DNA of 64,000 nt from Tretioscincus oriximinensis (Eukaryota; Chordata; Lepidosauria; Squamata; Gymnophthalmidae): the NCBI GenBank assembly GCA_022410635.1, contig JAJVDF010000029.1, positions 1,729,473 to 1,793,472 of the forward strand, written 5' to 3'. Under the pieces are notes generated by a model. The model was not told the DNA's origin. It saw nothing but the letters and a program-made list of their open reading frames with translations, and searched no databases. Each line of letters starts with the position of its first letter. The first letter of the stretch is position 1. A program made the translations under genes and the position numbers. Shown piece by piece: positions 45,841 through 58,041 of this stretch.

Positions 45841-47697
45841 CTCTTTTCATTTCCCATGAGAAGAAACAAGAAAGAAAGAAATGACACGAGGAAGCTCATT
45901 TTTGGTAATGAGACAGTGCAGCAGAGGGGATGGGAAAATATTGTGCCACCAAGTTCTGAAGGTGCCATTTGAGGTTGGTTGCTTCAAGCAGAACGTCATG
46001 TGCAGGATACAGATGTACCAAACTGGTTCATTCATGATTTGCAGCAAANGGAACGCATGATTTCAGTTTATGCATTTCTTTTGTGCAGGAGACAAAAAGC
46101 CATCTGGAACATTGCCCATAGACAGGAAACTCAGCCAAAATAAGAGTAATATATGATGCTAAATTCACGGTACTTTTGTTGAACTGTAGTTGGCTGAACA
46201 ATATTATCAATANGGGAACATAACAATCACAATCCTGGAAAATGATCGGGAATTTGCACATCATATACATGAGAACCCTTTATTTTCAGCGTTTAAAAAT
46301 GATTTACATAAATGATGAAAACTGAAACTCTGTAGCTTATCGCTCTTTCCATTCTTGATTCCAACAGTTGACAGAAATGGATCATCTGCACCAACAATTA
46401 TCCCTCAATTTCNCAGGTAATCAAAGTTGTTCTTCAATCTCTAACAATGATGAACATTCAAGGATGAGGGGCATGTGGACAGTATGGTCCAGAGCCTTCT
46501 ATTTTTAACCAGGGCTGCACTTCACTATAGGGCAGGAGGATGGCTGTTCTGCACTTGGGATATAATGGGGAAGAGTTTGGAGGAAATGTCATGGAATGAT
46601 TATTCTTTAAAATAATTATGGAAAGGGCCTTATAATTTCTTCGGTGGTTCATTTTAATTAGTTCCCTATTTCATGATTGTTTTCTCATTATATATCAGTA
46701 TGGTTCAATATTGCTTTAAAATATGATACATTCCTAGCCATACCAATGCTTCAAACTATATTCTTGTGGAATTCAACTGAAAACCAGAAAAAATGGACGG
46801 AAGACCAGAAAATCTTTTTTTTCCTGATTTTGTCCAGTTCCTCAGGACTGGAGTTGGTTTAAGAACATATGTGTGACTAGGGCTTAGTATATTATTTATA
46901 CTATTTATTCATTTATGTTAACAAATACATTTGTATTTTTTTAATTTGCACTATACATCATACATACTTTAGACTTAGATTACCCTGGAACATTTTGGGC
47001 TTAAATGTTTGTTTCAGGTTTATTGAATGTTTGATCTTGTTAGCAATACAGGGCTTCAATTCAAGAATAACAAAGATAGATAGGATAGGAGGTACCTAAC
47101 AGATCTAATACCATGTCAACTGCCATCCTGCTGCCATCTTTCCAAGTGCTGTAGGCCTTAAAACTGCACTTAAAACCCCCACTCTTTAACATTAAGATTT
47201 ACAGAGATAGTGGGTAATCTCAATAAATATTCTTATAATAACTCTTAAAGTTTTATTCCTTCTACTGTAATTTCCTTATTTTCAAAAAATAGATTCTCAT
47301 GAATATAGCAAGATATGCATTTAGCCATCTTGAATATACATAACATTTCATAGCTTGGTATAAGTTGGATAGTCAAGATGCCAACTATTCTTTGCNTGCA
47401 GGAAAAACACTGCAATGATTGGCTCAAACTAATCCAATCCTACNTAAATGCTATGCTCTGGTCCTCACAAGGCCCTTCTCATGCTCTGTGGAATTCTTTG
47501 TATCTTAACTTCAAAATGCACCAGGAATTATTCTGTTCCAGAAAGAATGTGGATTACAAGTGCTTAGATTTTTCTGTGGAACAGAACAAAGCCTAGTGAA
47601 TTTTAAGCCTCAGATCCAAGATCATTTATGTCTTTCATTTGTGCCTTTAATGTTGTTTAACTGGATAAACATCATCAGTTGTGATTATTTTTGCTTT
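45841..47697. other. No recognised feature
   Basis: About 1.9 kb of AT-rich DNA. Short frames have no motif. Confidence 0.35.
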
Positions 47698-47846
47698 GGC
47701 CCTGGTCACACATTTTTAAATCTTCTTCAATCCTGAAGAAAGAGCTTAATTCAGGATATTTTTCTGAATTAAACCAGAAAAAGAAATAGATTAAACTCAT
47801 TTTTCATCACCGAGGAAGGTTTAAAAGTAAACGTGTGACCAGGGCC
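47698..47846. mobile_element. MITE-like element with GGCCCTGGTCACAC ends (149 bp)
   Basis: GGCCCTGGTCACAC at 47698 is exactly inverted at 47833-47846 (GTGTGACCAGGGCC). The inner sequence also pairs partly (ATTTTTAAATCTTC against GAAGGTTTAAAAGT; TTAATTCAGGATATTTTTCTG against GAATTAAACCAG). A related, LINE-interrupted copy lies at 56.8-57.1 kb. There is no coding sequence. The superfamily is uncertain; the CAGGGCC end recalls hAT-type elements. Confidence 0.65.
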
Positions 47847-47873
47847 ATTGCTATTTTATTCTTTCCCTTTCAA

Positions 47874-48768
47874 TTTAAGCAAGTGCAAAGTTATGCACAT
47901 TGGAGCAAAGAACCCCAATTACTCCTACCACCTGATGGGATCCTAGTTTTCTGTGACTGAGCAAGAAAGGGATCTTGGGGTGTTGGTGGACAATTCAATG
48001 AAGATGTCAACTCAGTGTNCAGCAGCAAATAAGGCAAATTCCATGTTAGGGATAATTAGGTAAGGAATGGAAAACAAGCCAGCAAATGTTATTTTGCCTC
48101 TTTATAAATCTGTGGTAAGGCCATATTTGGAATACTGTGTTCAGTTCTGGCCACCACATCTCAAGAGGGATATTGTGGAACTAGAGAAGGTGCAGAAAAG
48201 GGCAACAAGAATGATCAAGCGTATGGAGCACCTCTCTTATGAAGTCTGGCTGCAACATCTGGGCCTTTTCTGCCTCGAAAGGCAAAATTTGAGAGGTGAT
48301 CAGATTGAAGTGTACAAAATCATGCATGGGATGGATAGGGTGAATAGAGAAAAATGTTTTCTCTATCACATAACACTAGGACCAGAGGGCACTCCTTGAA
48401 ACTGATGGGAAGAAAAGTGAGAACAGACAAAGGAAAGTATTTTTTCACCCAGAGGATCATCGGCCTGTGGAATTTACTTCCTGAAGAGGTGGTGGTTGCT
48501 AACAGCTTGGATAGCTTCAAGACAGGACTAGACAGGTTTATGGACACCAAGGGTATAAATGGGTACTAGGATGGATGTCTGGATTCTGCCACCGGGATGG
48601 GGTAACAGGTAGGACTCCTAGGCAGGGTGTCATGAACAGGTGCATATTTTGCTTTCCTCTGTTCAGACTGCCCATGCGCATCTGCTGGGCCTCTGTGTGA
48701 GACAGAATGCTGGACTAGATAGATGGGCTCTGGCCCAATCCAGTATGGCTCTTCTTTTGTTCTTATGT
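47874..48768 (+). mobile_element. CR1/L3-clade LINE, 5'-truncated, C-terminal ORF2 and 3' end
   Basis: It starts within the sequence encoding LSKCKVMHIGAKN and continues through ENKPANVILPLYKSVVRPYL, EYCVQFWPPHLKRDIVELEK and MEHLSYEVWLQHLGLFCLE (frame 48067-48399). After a one-base frame change it runs FSLSHNTRTRGHSLKLMGRK, KYFFTQRIIGLWNLLPEEVV and DRFMDTKGINGY to the stop at about 48569. The 3' UTR ends CCAGTATGGCTCTTCTTTTG. It is very close to the 19.7-21.1 kb copy over their shared length, so they are the same subfamily. An in-frame stop and N occur upstream. It is inactive. Confidence 0.87.
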
Positions 48769-49770
48769 TTTGTAATTTTTTAAAAAAATAAATCATGCTG
48801 CGCCTTGTGAAATCTGAGCTGTATAAGCCTATTCAATAAGCAAACAAAGGAATAAACTTTAATAAATTGAGGCATACCAAAGGTTGTTGAATTGCAGTTT
48901 CCAGCTCTGAAGGCTCAGACTTCTTGTGACATATTGACTTCATCCAGCATCTACTGACATGCTGTTATAACCTCAAGGCAGTTTTGCCAGTCTTACCCTT
49001 ATTAGAAATGCTGTGACATCAGGCTGTGTGAATATTGCCTCCCCCTCTTGCTCTAAAATGTTGCCTGCTTTCTTTCCATTGGGTCCCTTGTGAGATCAGC
49101 TGGCATTATTCCAGTTCAGTGCTGTTGTTCTAAGGTCAAATGAGGGTTGCCTGCCAGCCATGACCTCTGATGCTGTGGTTGGCAGAATGCTGGGTGGAGG
49201 CGGCAGGGAGGAGGTTGTAATTTTGACATTGCTCACAACTGTTTCCACTTCATTCCCATTTGAGGCTCTTTTGCTCCAACCCTCCCCTCATCCTTGACTT
49301 CTCTTCAGCAGCCAGATTAGCTCCCAGTAATCTATGTGACTGCCTATTGCCAGCTGAACTGATCCCCCCCTTTTATTCTTTCTTTTCAGAGCATGAGTTG
49401 CTTTGCAACAATATACTAATATCATTATCATGGCTTGCCTCACACGGAATGTTGTCTAACATCTGAGCATTTTCAACAGCTTTACAGAACTGCAGCTCCT
49501 ATGGTGCCTAGAGACAAGTCACAAAATATGAATATGTTTTTAAAATAATGTCAGCATTTATTTATTTGGCTTAAACTATCAGAATAAGCATTGAAGCCTT
49601 GGCCCACACATCTAAATCCTCCCTNAATGCTATATATATAATATATGTTATATTAGAAAAAATGGGATAAAACCATTCTTTAGGAGTGGAGAATGTTTAA
49701 ATGTAGAATAAAGACATGTTGTAAAATCTAGCTGTGAAAAAAAAAGGAGGAGTGGATGGATACTTCCTAA
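48769..49770. other. No recognised feature
   Basis: Nothing beyond a short A-rich tail after the CR1 and a dinucleotide AT run near 49633. Confidence 0.35.
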
Positions 49771-49995
49771 TCTCTGAGCTACTTTGGTGCAATGGTTAGA
49801 GTGTGGGATTCTTAACTGGTATTTCAGTATTTATCTTGGTATTTCCATGGTTCAATTCCACATCTCTCTATGAAGCCAGCTGCGTGTCCTTGGGGAACTC
49901 TCTCAGCCCACCAACTTCACAGGGTATCTGTTGTGGAGAAAACAACAAAAGCTTTGTGAGCCATCCTTTGGTGAAAGAGGCATTATAAACAAACA
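49771..49995 (+). mobile_element. tRNA-derived SINE, decayed
   Basis: Plus strand: TGAGCTACTTTGGTGCAATG GTTAGAGTGTGGGATTC (A-box region), CCATGGTTCAATTCCACATC (B box), CTCTCTCAGCCCACCAACTT, GGGTATCTGTTGTGGAGAAA and GTGAGCCATCCTTTGGTGAA. An extra approximately 25-base segment between the boxes (TATTTCAGTATTTATCTTGG) looks like an internal insertion or duplication. Confidence 0.65.
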
Positions 49996-50204
49996 CTATT
50001 ACATCATTACTTTTTCAAGATGAATGATACTGAGAGGATACGGCACACAAGATTCCCCCCTCCTGTATGGTGGGGTGGCAGGAGGCAATTGCGGGATCTA
50101 AGCGCGATTCCACAATTGACATTTAATGAAGGCACCAGGAGTTTCAAATGACACTTTGTGATCTACAAGTGTGACAATAATTTGTTATTATTTGTTATTT
50201 TACT
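49996..50204. other. No recognised feature
   Basis: Nothing is recognised. Confidence 0.35.
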
Positions 50205-50575
50205 AAATAACAAACAAGCAAACATCCATTCATCCTAAAAAAGCCTACTTACTTAGAACACCCTTCCAGTTGAGATTTGGAAAGCCTATTTTTGATATCA
50301 TTCAATTTTTTCTTTTGAATGTACCGTATATCTTCTTTAGAAATGTACGATAAGTTGGCCATGATTAATCTAGTTTTTCTGGTTTACATTTACTGTTGTT
50401 TTTGTTATTATTTATTTAAAATATTTACATGCTGCTTCCCATTAAAATATAATCACAGCATGATATTACAAAAAATTAAAACAATTAAAAGCTTAATATA
50501 GTTACATAAAAACATAACATCATCGGTGGAGGGACAAACAAGCAAATATCCATACATCCTAAAAAAGCCTGACCA
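50205..50575. repeat. Direct repeat pair flanking a LINE-like tail
   Basis: ACAAACAAGCAAACATCCAT TCATCCTAAAAAAGCCT at about 50209-50245 recurs as ACAAACAAGCAAATATCCAT ACATCCTAAAAAAGCCT at about 50534-50570. Between them is AT-rich sequence that includes a reversed LINE 3' end (TTATTTATTTAAAATATTTA CATGCTGCTTCCC). This may be a local duplication rather than a target-site duplication, because the repeats are about 37 bases. Confidence 0.55.
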
Positions 50576-53500
50576 GGTAAGTAGTCAGTCCTATTCAGAT
50601 GCTCTTGTTATTTGCACAGTGGGAACTCTTCATTATGCAGACAACCACTATAACCAATTTGGAGATGTACAAAACACTGAAATTTGTGTGCATGTGAGAT
50701 GTGGTGATGAATTGTGCTCCTCATATGTCATTCATTCAAAATCTAGAAGACTCCTATCATCAGTGGATACATGTGAAAAGGTCCCTATGGATGACAATGC
50801 CTGTAACTGCGAAGTGAGGGCCTATTGACATTTAGGGCATTTGCTATACAAGTAAGGGAATGAAGGTCTTGGAAGCTGCTACTTCTGCTCCCACTTCTTC
50901 CCATCCATGTGCTTCATTGTAAGGTTAGCTGAGTTATGGAGGAAGGGGGCTCTTTGATTCACACTTCAATGACTGAAGTTTGTTAAATTGACAGTTTATG
51001 AGAAGAATTTCTCAAATATGCCACAGACTTCCCCTCTTGCGGCCCCACTGTTGAGCTTCAGTCATTCTGCAAAAGACCTCCTGTGAGCTCATGGGGTACA
51101 GACCCTGAGGATGCTTCTCCATTAGTTGCATGAGACACAAGATAACAGTGAATATTTCATGAGTGAAGCTGCTCTCATGAGATTTCTTGTCCTATTTCTG
51201 GATCAAAGAATTTCAGTGAAACATCCTAACTTTTGGACACAGAATCTGAAAACCAGATTTTGTATTAACGTTAAGAAATTCAAAATGCATTTTCCAATTG
51301 AAAGATTTGAGTCAAGAAGAGACATCTGTAGAGCTTCATCTATTCAAAAGCAAGAGGACTGTAGCCTTCCCCTATTGGTCTTCAGACCTCCATAATCCTC
51401 AATTACTTCTCTTGCTGACTAGAGATGAGGGATGTGTGTTTCCAATAACCTTTATCCTTTAGTATTTATTTTCTTCCACTCATAAAATGTATTGATAAAA
51501 TTCTTTTCAGGTTATATGAATATTTGTATGCTATTTTTATTGTTATAAGCCAAAAGCTAATCCTTTGCAAGCTGATGTGCCTAGAGACGGGCTATTCAAG
51601 AGAGCAATATAGCCGTAGCCCATTTGAGATGCAACGTATGGAGTTAAACCAGATATCTGTCTTCAGTGAAGATATAACAATCTTGTAACGAAGAACACTT
51701 TGTTACTATTTAAGAGGCAAGACTGTCTTACTAGCTCTGTGCTTTTTGCTTAGATCCTTTCACCAGAAAGGTGAAACTATTTCAGGGATGAGAAGNGAAA
51801 TTTGGTAATGAAGTTACAAGTGAATTTCCTGTGTAGTTCTTATTGAAAAGTATCTCTAAAACATGCATAATATCCTGTTGGAGAAAGTTCAAATTTATTA
51901 TTCTGTCAATATGGGAGCTGTGNTTGTTAAATAGATGTATTCTTCTTTTCCTGAAGCCTCCTGTTTGCCTAAAAATCTTCTTATAGTGGNTAGAAGAATC
52001 ACCCAGAATGTCACAGAAGATAGTACAGAAAGAAATATTTTAACCATCTCTCCACGTTTACATTTACCGAAACTTTCACAGAGCTTAAAGCCTTTTCCCT
52101 TTGCAGGAGAAAAAACAGGTAACTTAATCCTAATATTCAGTGTATATAATTGAATTAACAAAAATTGTTCAGTAGTTGTTTTTAAAGGCTAACATGATGA
52201 TGCTATGCTTTTAAATGATGCTCAGTGTTGCAATGAATAAGCATAGTGTATTGGTTCATTTTAAACTTTTCTGAATTGTACAGAACATGATAGATTAGGA
52301 GAAGAAGTTAATTAAATGCAGTTGCTGTTGTGATGGTGAGATTCAGCTGGGGGTGAGGAAAGTATCCGCTTACAATCGTTATTACTTGCTTTTTTGTAGT
52401 TTATGTCAGTGACAGAACTAGTGGAATTTCTAGCTTAATAAAGANGCTAGTTAAGCTATGTAGATCACGTATATTCCCATAGGAAACATGTAGTGCCTTA
52501 CTTTCCTGATGAACCCAGTAGGGCATTTTCTGACAGATTGGTACTTTTATTCTCTCTAGGAAAAGTCATTTTGTTTTTGATATTTATTACTCAGCGTGGG
52601 TATTGTCAAATTTGCAATTGTGTGAGGAACTTGATTCCTAACACATAGCTTTCCTTAAGCACTTTCTTCTGTTTGAAATGAGACTCCCATTAGCCACTAG
52701 CAGAACAGTATATAACAAAACTCGACTAGTCTTTTTAGTTACTAGCCTTGAGGTTATTATTTATTGAAAAACTGGGAAAGAGAAGGGGTTGTGGAGAAAA
52801 ATATCTCTTTGTCTTACATTCCAGTATCCACGATTCATACTGATCAAGGGTGTATTTCTCTCTTTGGTCCCCCCCCCCCCCCCAGCATCACCGCAACGCT
52901 CTGTGATGTCTGTTATTGTGGTGTAAAAATGATCTGTGTTGACACAGAACTGAGTGGGCACTTTGTATTATCAGCTCTGGCGTTTGCTTGGGTCCTTTAT
53001 TTCAGATAATAAAAGCGTATTTCACAGCAAGATGGTTTCTTAAAAGGTTTTCAGCTGACAATTTGTCTAAAGGAGAGACACAGATCTGGCTATTTTTATC
53101 AAAGGCAGAAAAGCAGTTTTCTCAAATGAGTTCTAAAGCGTTAATGGGAACTTTCCAAGATAGAATCAGGGTTGGGAAAAAGGTAAGAATAGCCACACTG
53201 TCATCAGCGCCAGTAGCAGGATTGGCCCTGGAAAGCACTGGCTCATCTCAGTATTCAAAAGTGTTCATTTCAGCATCCATTCAGGCCAGGATTCTTGCTC
53301 TGTTTCTTTTCATTGCACTTTTGCCATGCATTGTNTCATTTAATTTCCAATTATTTTAAAATGTTTGAGATTTTGAAAAAGGAGGTTCAGTGAAGCTTTC
53401 TGGGAGGAAAAGGAGAAAGGCACTTATAAGGCAATTGTGGAGGGAGCAAGTAGAGTAACTGCAGAAGTAAGTCTACACAGAGGAGAATTTATTTTGAAAT

Positions 53501-55849
53501 TCTGCTACTGAAAAATAAAAGGTCCCTTCAGATAGCAGTTACTGACTAGAGACAATGAATTATTTTGGTCCAAACTGATTGTGAATAAACCAGTGCCTCT
53601 TTAATTAGGTTTAGGGTTTTCTAAACCAAATACGTAAACAAACACTGACTACAGAAGTGCAAACAATGGGGAAAATGGGGTATGATGTCTGCTATTCTCT
53701 TACCTTGGGAAAATAGAAACAGCAAAATGTTTGGGAGAATACAGTTGCCTGGATGCATCTCAAGGATGTCACGACAAGCATAAATCCAAGCATATCATGA
53801 ATATAAAATCTACTTTGGCTGTGGTGCAAATCTGATTTCCCTATAACATTCCATTTTCTGTTGACAACATTTACTTTTTTCATGCATTTAGAGCTATGAA
53901 ACTCAACCTGATTAGCTTCAGGTTCTAATTTGATAAGAACCTGAAGATTCTAATAAGATTCTAATTTGTCTTTGGGCTGTATTTAAACACCAATAAAGGA
54001 ATGTTTAAGGAGATCAAAGATGAAGTGAGGTTTCACTTGTAAAATGTCCTCACATTATCATGCATTCCACTACAGAAACTGGAGGGAGGGGGAACCTGGA
54101 GCAAAATGAATTGATTTGAATTGATTTTATTTTAATAACATATTATTTTAGTCGTGTTGCTGAACTTCAACTGCAAGCAAAAAACCAGAGAAAACAAAAC
54201 CAGTTGTAGAATAGAGTCTGTACTAGTAATTTATTACTTGTTGAATGTACTTTGGACAAAAAGCTTGTTTAGGAACATATCCAAGCAACTTGCTAAGTTT
54301 CTCAAAAAACTATACACTTCTTTTTCACCAGAAATTATGAAAGTCCTATAAAAACAATTGAAATAAAGATAAAGATATTTTTAAAACAATTCTTGTGATT
54401 CCAGGATAAATCTGTGCAGTTTTCTTGGCAAAAATTCAGAAATGTTTTNCTATTACCTTTCTTCGGGGGAATGACTGAAAACTGAACCTGGATATTTTGT
54501 GCTCAAAGCAAATACNAATGAGTTATTCCAGGTCTAACATTCTTGAATTTTTAAAAATAGTATAGAAACTAATATGAAAGGAACCTGATTCGTATAAGCA
54601 CAGTTCTATTGCTATTCTAGACTATTTAATCATGTTTTAAATATCGTAACGTGAGAGTCTAGCATGACAACAGATAGCAACACTGATAAAAAATGCACTA
54701 GACATACACCTGCTGAAATATTTTTTNAAAAAGTTAGGAAATATGACTTAATAATCAACATTCCCTAACAAAAAGTTAAGTTTCTTTTTTTTTTAAATGG
54801 AACTCTTCTTCTAGCACTGTTTTTGCAGCTGTGTTTTGTGTTACTGTCTATGAGCTAAATTAGGATTTTGACAGCAAGTATTTTAGATTTTCCAGGTTCT
54901 AAACCATTCTATGTATGATATTATCTGATTGTTATGATTAACAGTAGCACAAATTGTTCTATTCCCTTCCAACAACAACTCTGCAGAGTAGAGTGACAAG
55001 CAACATCTGGCCCAAGATCATAAAATGTATTTTCATGTCCAAGTCACAATCTGAATATGGGAGATTTTAGTCCATCAGGGACACAAAATATATGCTGAAG
55101 GTACTAGAAGCATTGCAATAAACTGATGAGTTTCTCCAGATAATTGTTTCAAATTTGAGCTTTAATGACCCTGCTCAATTGTTTTCAAAGTATATTCAAG
55201 AATTATAGAAGAAGAACACCCTTATTAGAGCTTATGATTACAGTGGCTTTAAACTCTGTTCCATTTCAATTTATAAGCTTCCAGTAAGATGGAAAACAGT
55301 TCTGGGAAAGAAAGGGTTGGGGAGAAAAGCCTCCTCATGTTACCTAGGTTTGCAGGTACAGACAATCAAGGGACGTATAGTCATTAATATTAATTTTATT
55401 TATTTATTATATATATATTTAACTCCCACTCAACAAGCTTATTGCTTCTGGGATGTCTTACAAAAAGATATCACAGCTAATCATGCTTAGCCATCAGTGG
55501 TCGTCACTATCTGCTTCACCACTGACATGTCTGTTCTCTGCCAGTTGGAAATTGCAAAGTGAAAAGGATGACTTCCTGATGGTAAGACAGCAAATTTGAT
55601 TTGGCTATGCAACAAAGTCACTTAGGACAAACAAAGATAGCTGACATAGAAAGGATAATGCCAAATGAACAAAATATACCTACAGGATGCTTTCCAGATA
55701 ATTACAACAAATGGATGCTACTGATTCGTCCTCTTTTTTTNNAAAAAAAAGTGCTGGAATTTTCTCAGAATTATGCTAAGCATTGTTCTTTTCTTGGTGA
55801 TGCTCTCCCCTAATTTGCAGCAATTTTAAAACCACACTTTGCATCGTGG
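50576..55849. other. No recognised gene; homopolymer C tract
   Basis: About 5.3 kb of AT-rich, repeat-poor DNA. Features seen are a run of about 16 C at 52868-52883 and AT/TTTA-rich low complexity near 55390-55425. Frames of up to 123 codons (52988-53359, with an N) carry no domain signature. I see no RNA gene. Confidence 0.35.
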
Positions 55850-56120
55850 CATCGTGCATGGAGGCATGGTGGTACGGAAGTTAAGAAAGAATCTTTCATT
55901 TGAGAGGCCTGTTCTCGAAGGCTTGTATTGGCCATGGAGAAGGAGGAGTACCCTCTACGGGCCTTTGCTTCAGCCAACTCAGCTGTTTGAAAACAAATAA
56001 CTGCAATTAGATAATTGAGTACCACCAAAATATGGTGGGGAAGATAGAATGAGTGAAAAATTGCTTGTAAGCTGCTTTGAGTCTCTTCGGGTAAGAAAAG
56101 TTCTTCTTCTTCCCCTTCTT
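55850..56120 (+). mobile_element. tRNA-derived SINE with Sauria tail
   Basis: Plus strand: GGAGGCATGGTGGTACGGAA GTTAAGAAAG (head), TGTTCTCGAAGGCTTGT (B-box region), GAGTACCCTCTACGGGCC and CAACTCAGCTGTTTG. It ends GTAAGCTGCTTTGAGTCTCT TCGGGTAAGAAAAG with a TTCTTCTTCTTCC tail. It is the same subtype as the copy at 42.0 kb, and the 3' end is the best-preserved Sauria-type tail in the window. Confidence 0.72.
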
Positions 56121-56164
56121 TTTCTTCTTCTACTTCCTCCTCNTCCTCCTTTACAGAAAAACAG

Positions 56165-56390
56165 AAGAGGAGCCCTGCTGGATCAACCTACAGTCCACGT
56201 AGTCCAGTGCCCTGTGTCATGTAGTGATCCACCAACTGCTTCTGGGAATCCCCAGCAGAAGACAAGAGGTAAAACCTTCTCTGTTCAGACTGCCCAGGTG
56301 CATCTGGTGGGCCTCTGTGTGACACAGAATGCTGGACTTGATGGGCTGTGGCCTGATCCAGTATGGCTCTTCTTATGTTCTTATATTCTT
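56165..56390. mobile_element. Two CR1-type 3' ends in opposite orientation
   Basis: At 56165-56270 the sequence (GAGCCCTGCTGGATCAACCT, CCACCAACTGCTTCTGGGAA TCCCCAGCAGAAG) is CR1 3' UTR in antisense. At 56275-56390 (CTGTTCAGACTGCCCAGGTG CATCTGGTGGGCCTCTGTGT, ending CCAGTATGGCTCTTCTTATG) it is the sense 3' end of the CR1/L3 subfamily seen at 20 and 48 kb. Their 5'-truncated ends meet, so two independent truncated insertions are abutted. It is non-coding. Confidence 0.65.
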
Positions 56391-56824
56391 CTCCTGTTCT
56401 CAACTCCCTGTAGAGGCATTCTGTTTGCCTTGCCAACCTGGAAGCAGTACCTAGACATGTGCTTTAGTAGCTATTCTTTCACAGTTTATTTGCAAAGCAA
56501 ATAACAGCTAGTTTTATGATAAAATGATGAAACTTGATTCTGTAGAGATGCACCAGTTAAGACAACATTTTCATGGCATCATGGTGGAAAGTCCAATTAT
56601 AACAAGTAGCCAGAATCAATGTCTCCAAGAAACCATTCAAAGATGCTTTGATATTTTGGCATTGTTCTTCACGGACATTGACATGGTTCTTCAGTCGCAA
56701 TGAAAGCTCTTGGCAGAATTCCTTTGCACTTAAAAAAATCCTCCCAATCTCTATGTGCTTGAATATTTGGTTATCAATCACAATAGAAATGTTTACACAG
56801 TTTTCTACTGCTACAACTGAGTCT
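56391..56824. other. No recognised feature
   Basis: Overlapping frames at 56557-56781 (minus) and 56648-56866 (plus) show no motif. Confidence 0.35.
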
Positions 56825-57075
56825 TGGTCATATACTGTACCTACTTTTAACCCTCTTAACTCCTGAAATAAAAGTTTTTTTCTGATTTAGTTCAGAAAAA
56901 CGAACAGATTAATGTCCTTTTCCTACTTTCGGGCGCTGTGGTTTTAATATGTTAATTCTTATTTTATTGCTAACTGCCCCAAGACAGTTAGTTGTAGGAT
57001 GATATAGAAATGCAAATAAATAAATAAAATTCTTCAGGTCTCAAAAACATTTAAAAGTAGATGTATGGCCAGAGT
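56825..57075. mobile_element. Second copy of the 47.7-kb MITE, interrupted by a LINE tail
   Basis: Left half, TTGGTCATATACTGTACCTA CTTTTAACCCTC through GATTTAGTTCAGAAAAACGA ACAGATTAATGTCC. Right half, CTTCAGGTCTCAAAAACATT TAAAAGTAGATGTATGGCCA. These follow the order of the element at 47698-47846. At about 56920-57035 an L2-like LINE 3' end lies between the halves (GTTTTAATATGTTAATTCTT, TAGGATGATATAGAAATGC and (AAAT)n). The outer ends are decayed. Confidence 0.5.
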
Positions 57076-58041
57076 CCCTGAGGTAATATTTAAATCAATA
57101 TGCTGAAAATCTGCTTCTGCTCACTTTATTATTTTTATCCCATCTTCTCCTAGCTGGACATTTGGTATGCAAACTGGACTTCTTTTAATATTCTGTCTCC
57201 TNTGCCCCTAGTTGACCTTTGCTCCAAGTTGGGTTTGTTTTAATATTCTGACATTATTCTGCTTATTAGCTAGTATCAGTTGGGGCTAAAGAAGTGATCT
57301 TTTTTGTAAGAGAGAAACTATTTCCAATTTGTTATTTCCAATTTGTTACCTCTCTCTTCACCTCCCTAACTAGCCAGACATCTAAGGCAGTGACAATTTA
57401 GTTCTTATGGATGAGAGTGTATTCAAGTCTTTGGGTATATTTATCACATTAGGCTTAATAACAAAGTTAGCTGGCTGATTGTCAATTCAGAAGGAAAACA
57501 AAATCATCTAACAGTGGTTTTCATAGACTTTCCCAGAGCAGCTAAGCAGGCAGAAATGTTCATATTCAGAGCATACTAAACAAAGAAATAAGATGCAGCA
57601 GAAAGGAGGGAACTAGCTTGCTGTTTTTGTTTACCAATTTTATTTATTTATTCATCTTATTTGTAATTCACATTTTTGGATGACATTCTCAATTTTATCC
57701 ATTAAGGAAAAAAGGCTAACAATGTCCAGCTATTGGTTGTACATGTGATCATTATTGGCCAGCAGCCAAAAAAGCCTTTAGAATAGCTGAGAATGGGGAT
57801 AGTGAAAAAAGCAATAAAGAAGATAAAGCTGCTCTATTCAAAGTCCCTTCTGGAGTAAAAAAATCCAATACTCACTGAAAATAACAACATAAGAAAATAT
57901 ATAATATCAAAAGAAAACAGTACAAATTTCCAAGGTAAAGAGTACAAATGTACAAAGGGAATAATTTACATATCAAACAGCAATCATAGAAAGATACAAC
58001 ACATACAGATAAATCAGATTCAAACAAAATCAGGCCTTAGC
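57076..58041. other. No recognised feature
   Basis: AT-rich DNA with a short tandem ATTTCCAATTTGTT near 57320-57348. No gene. Confidence 0.35.
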
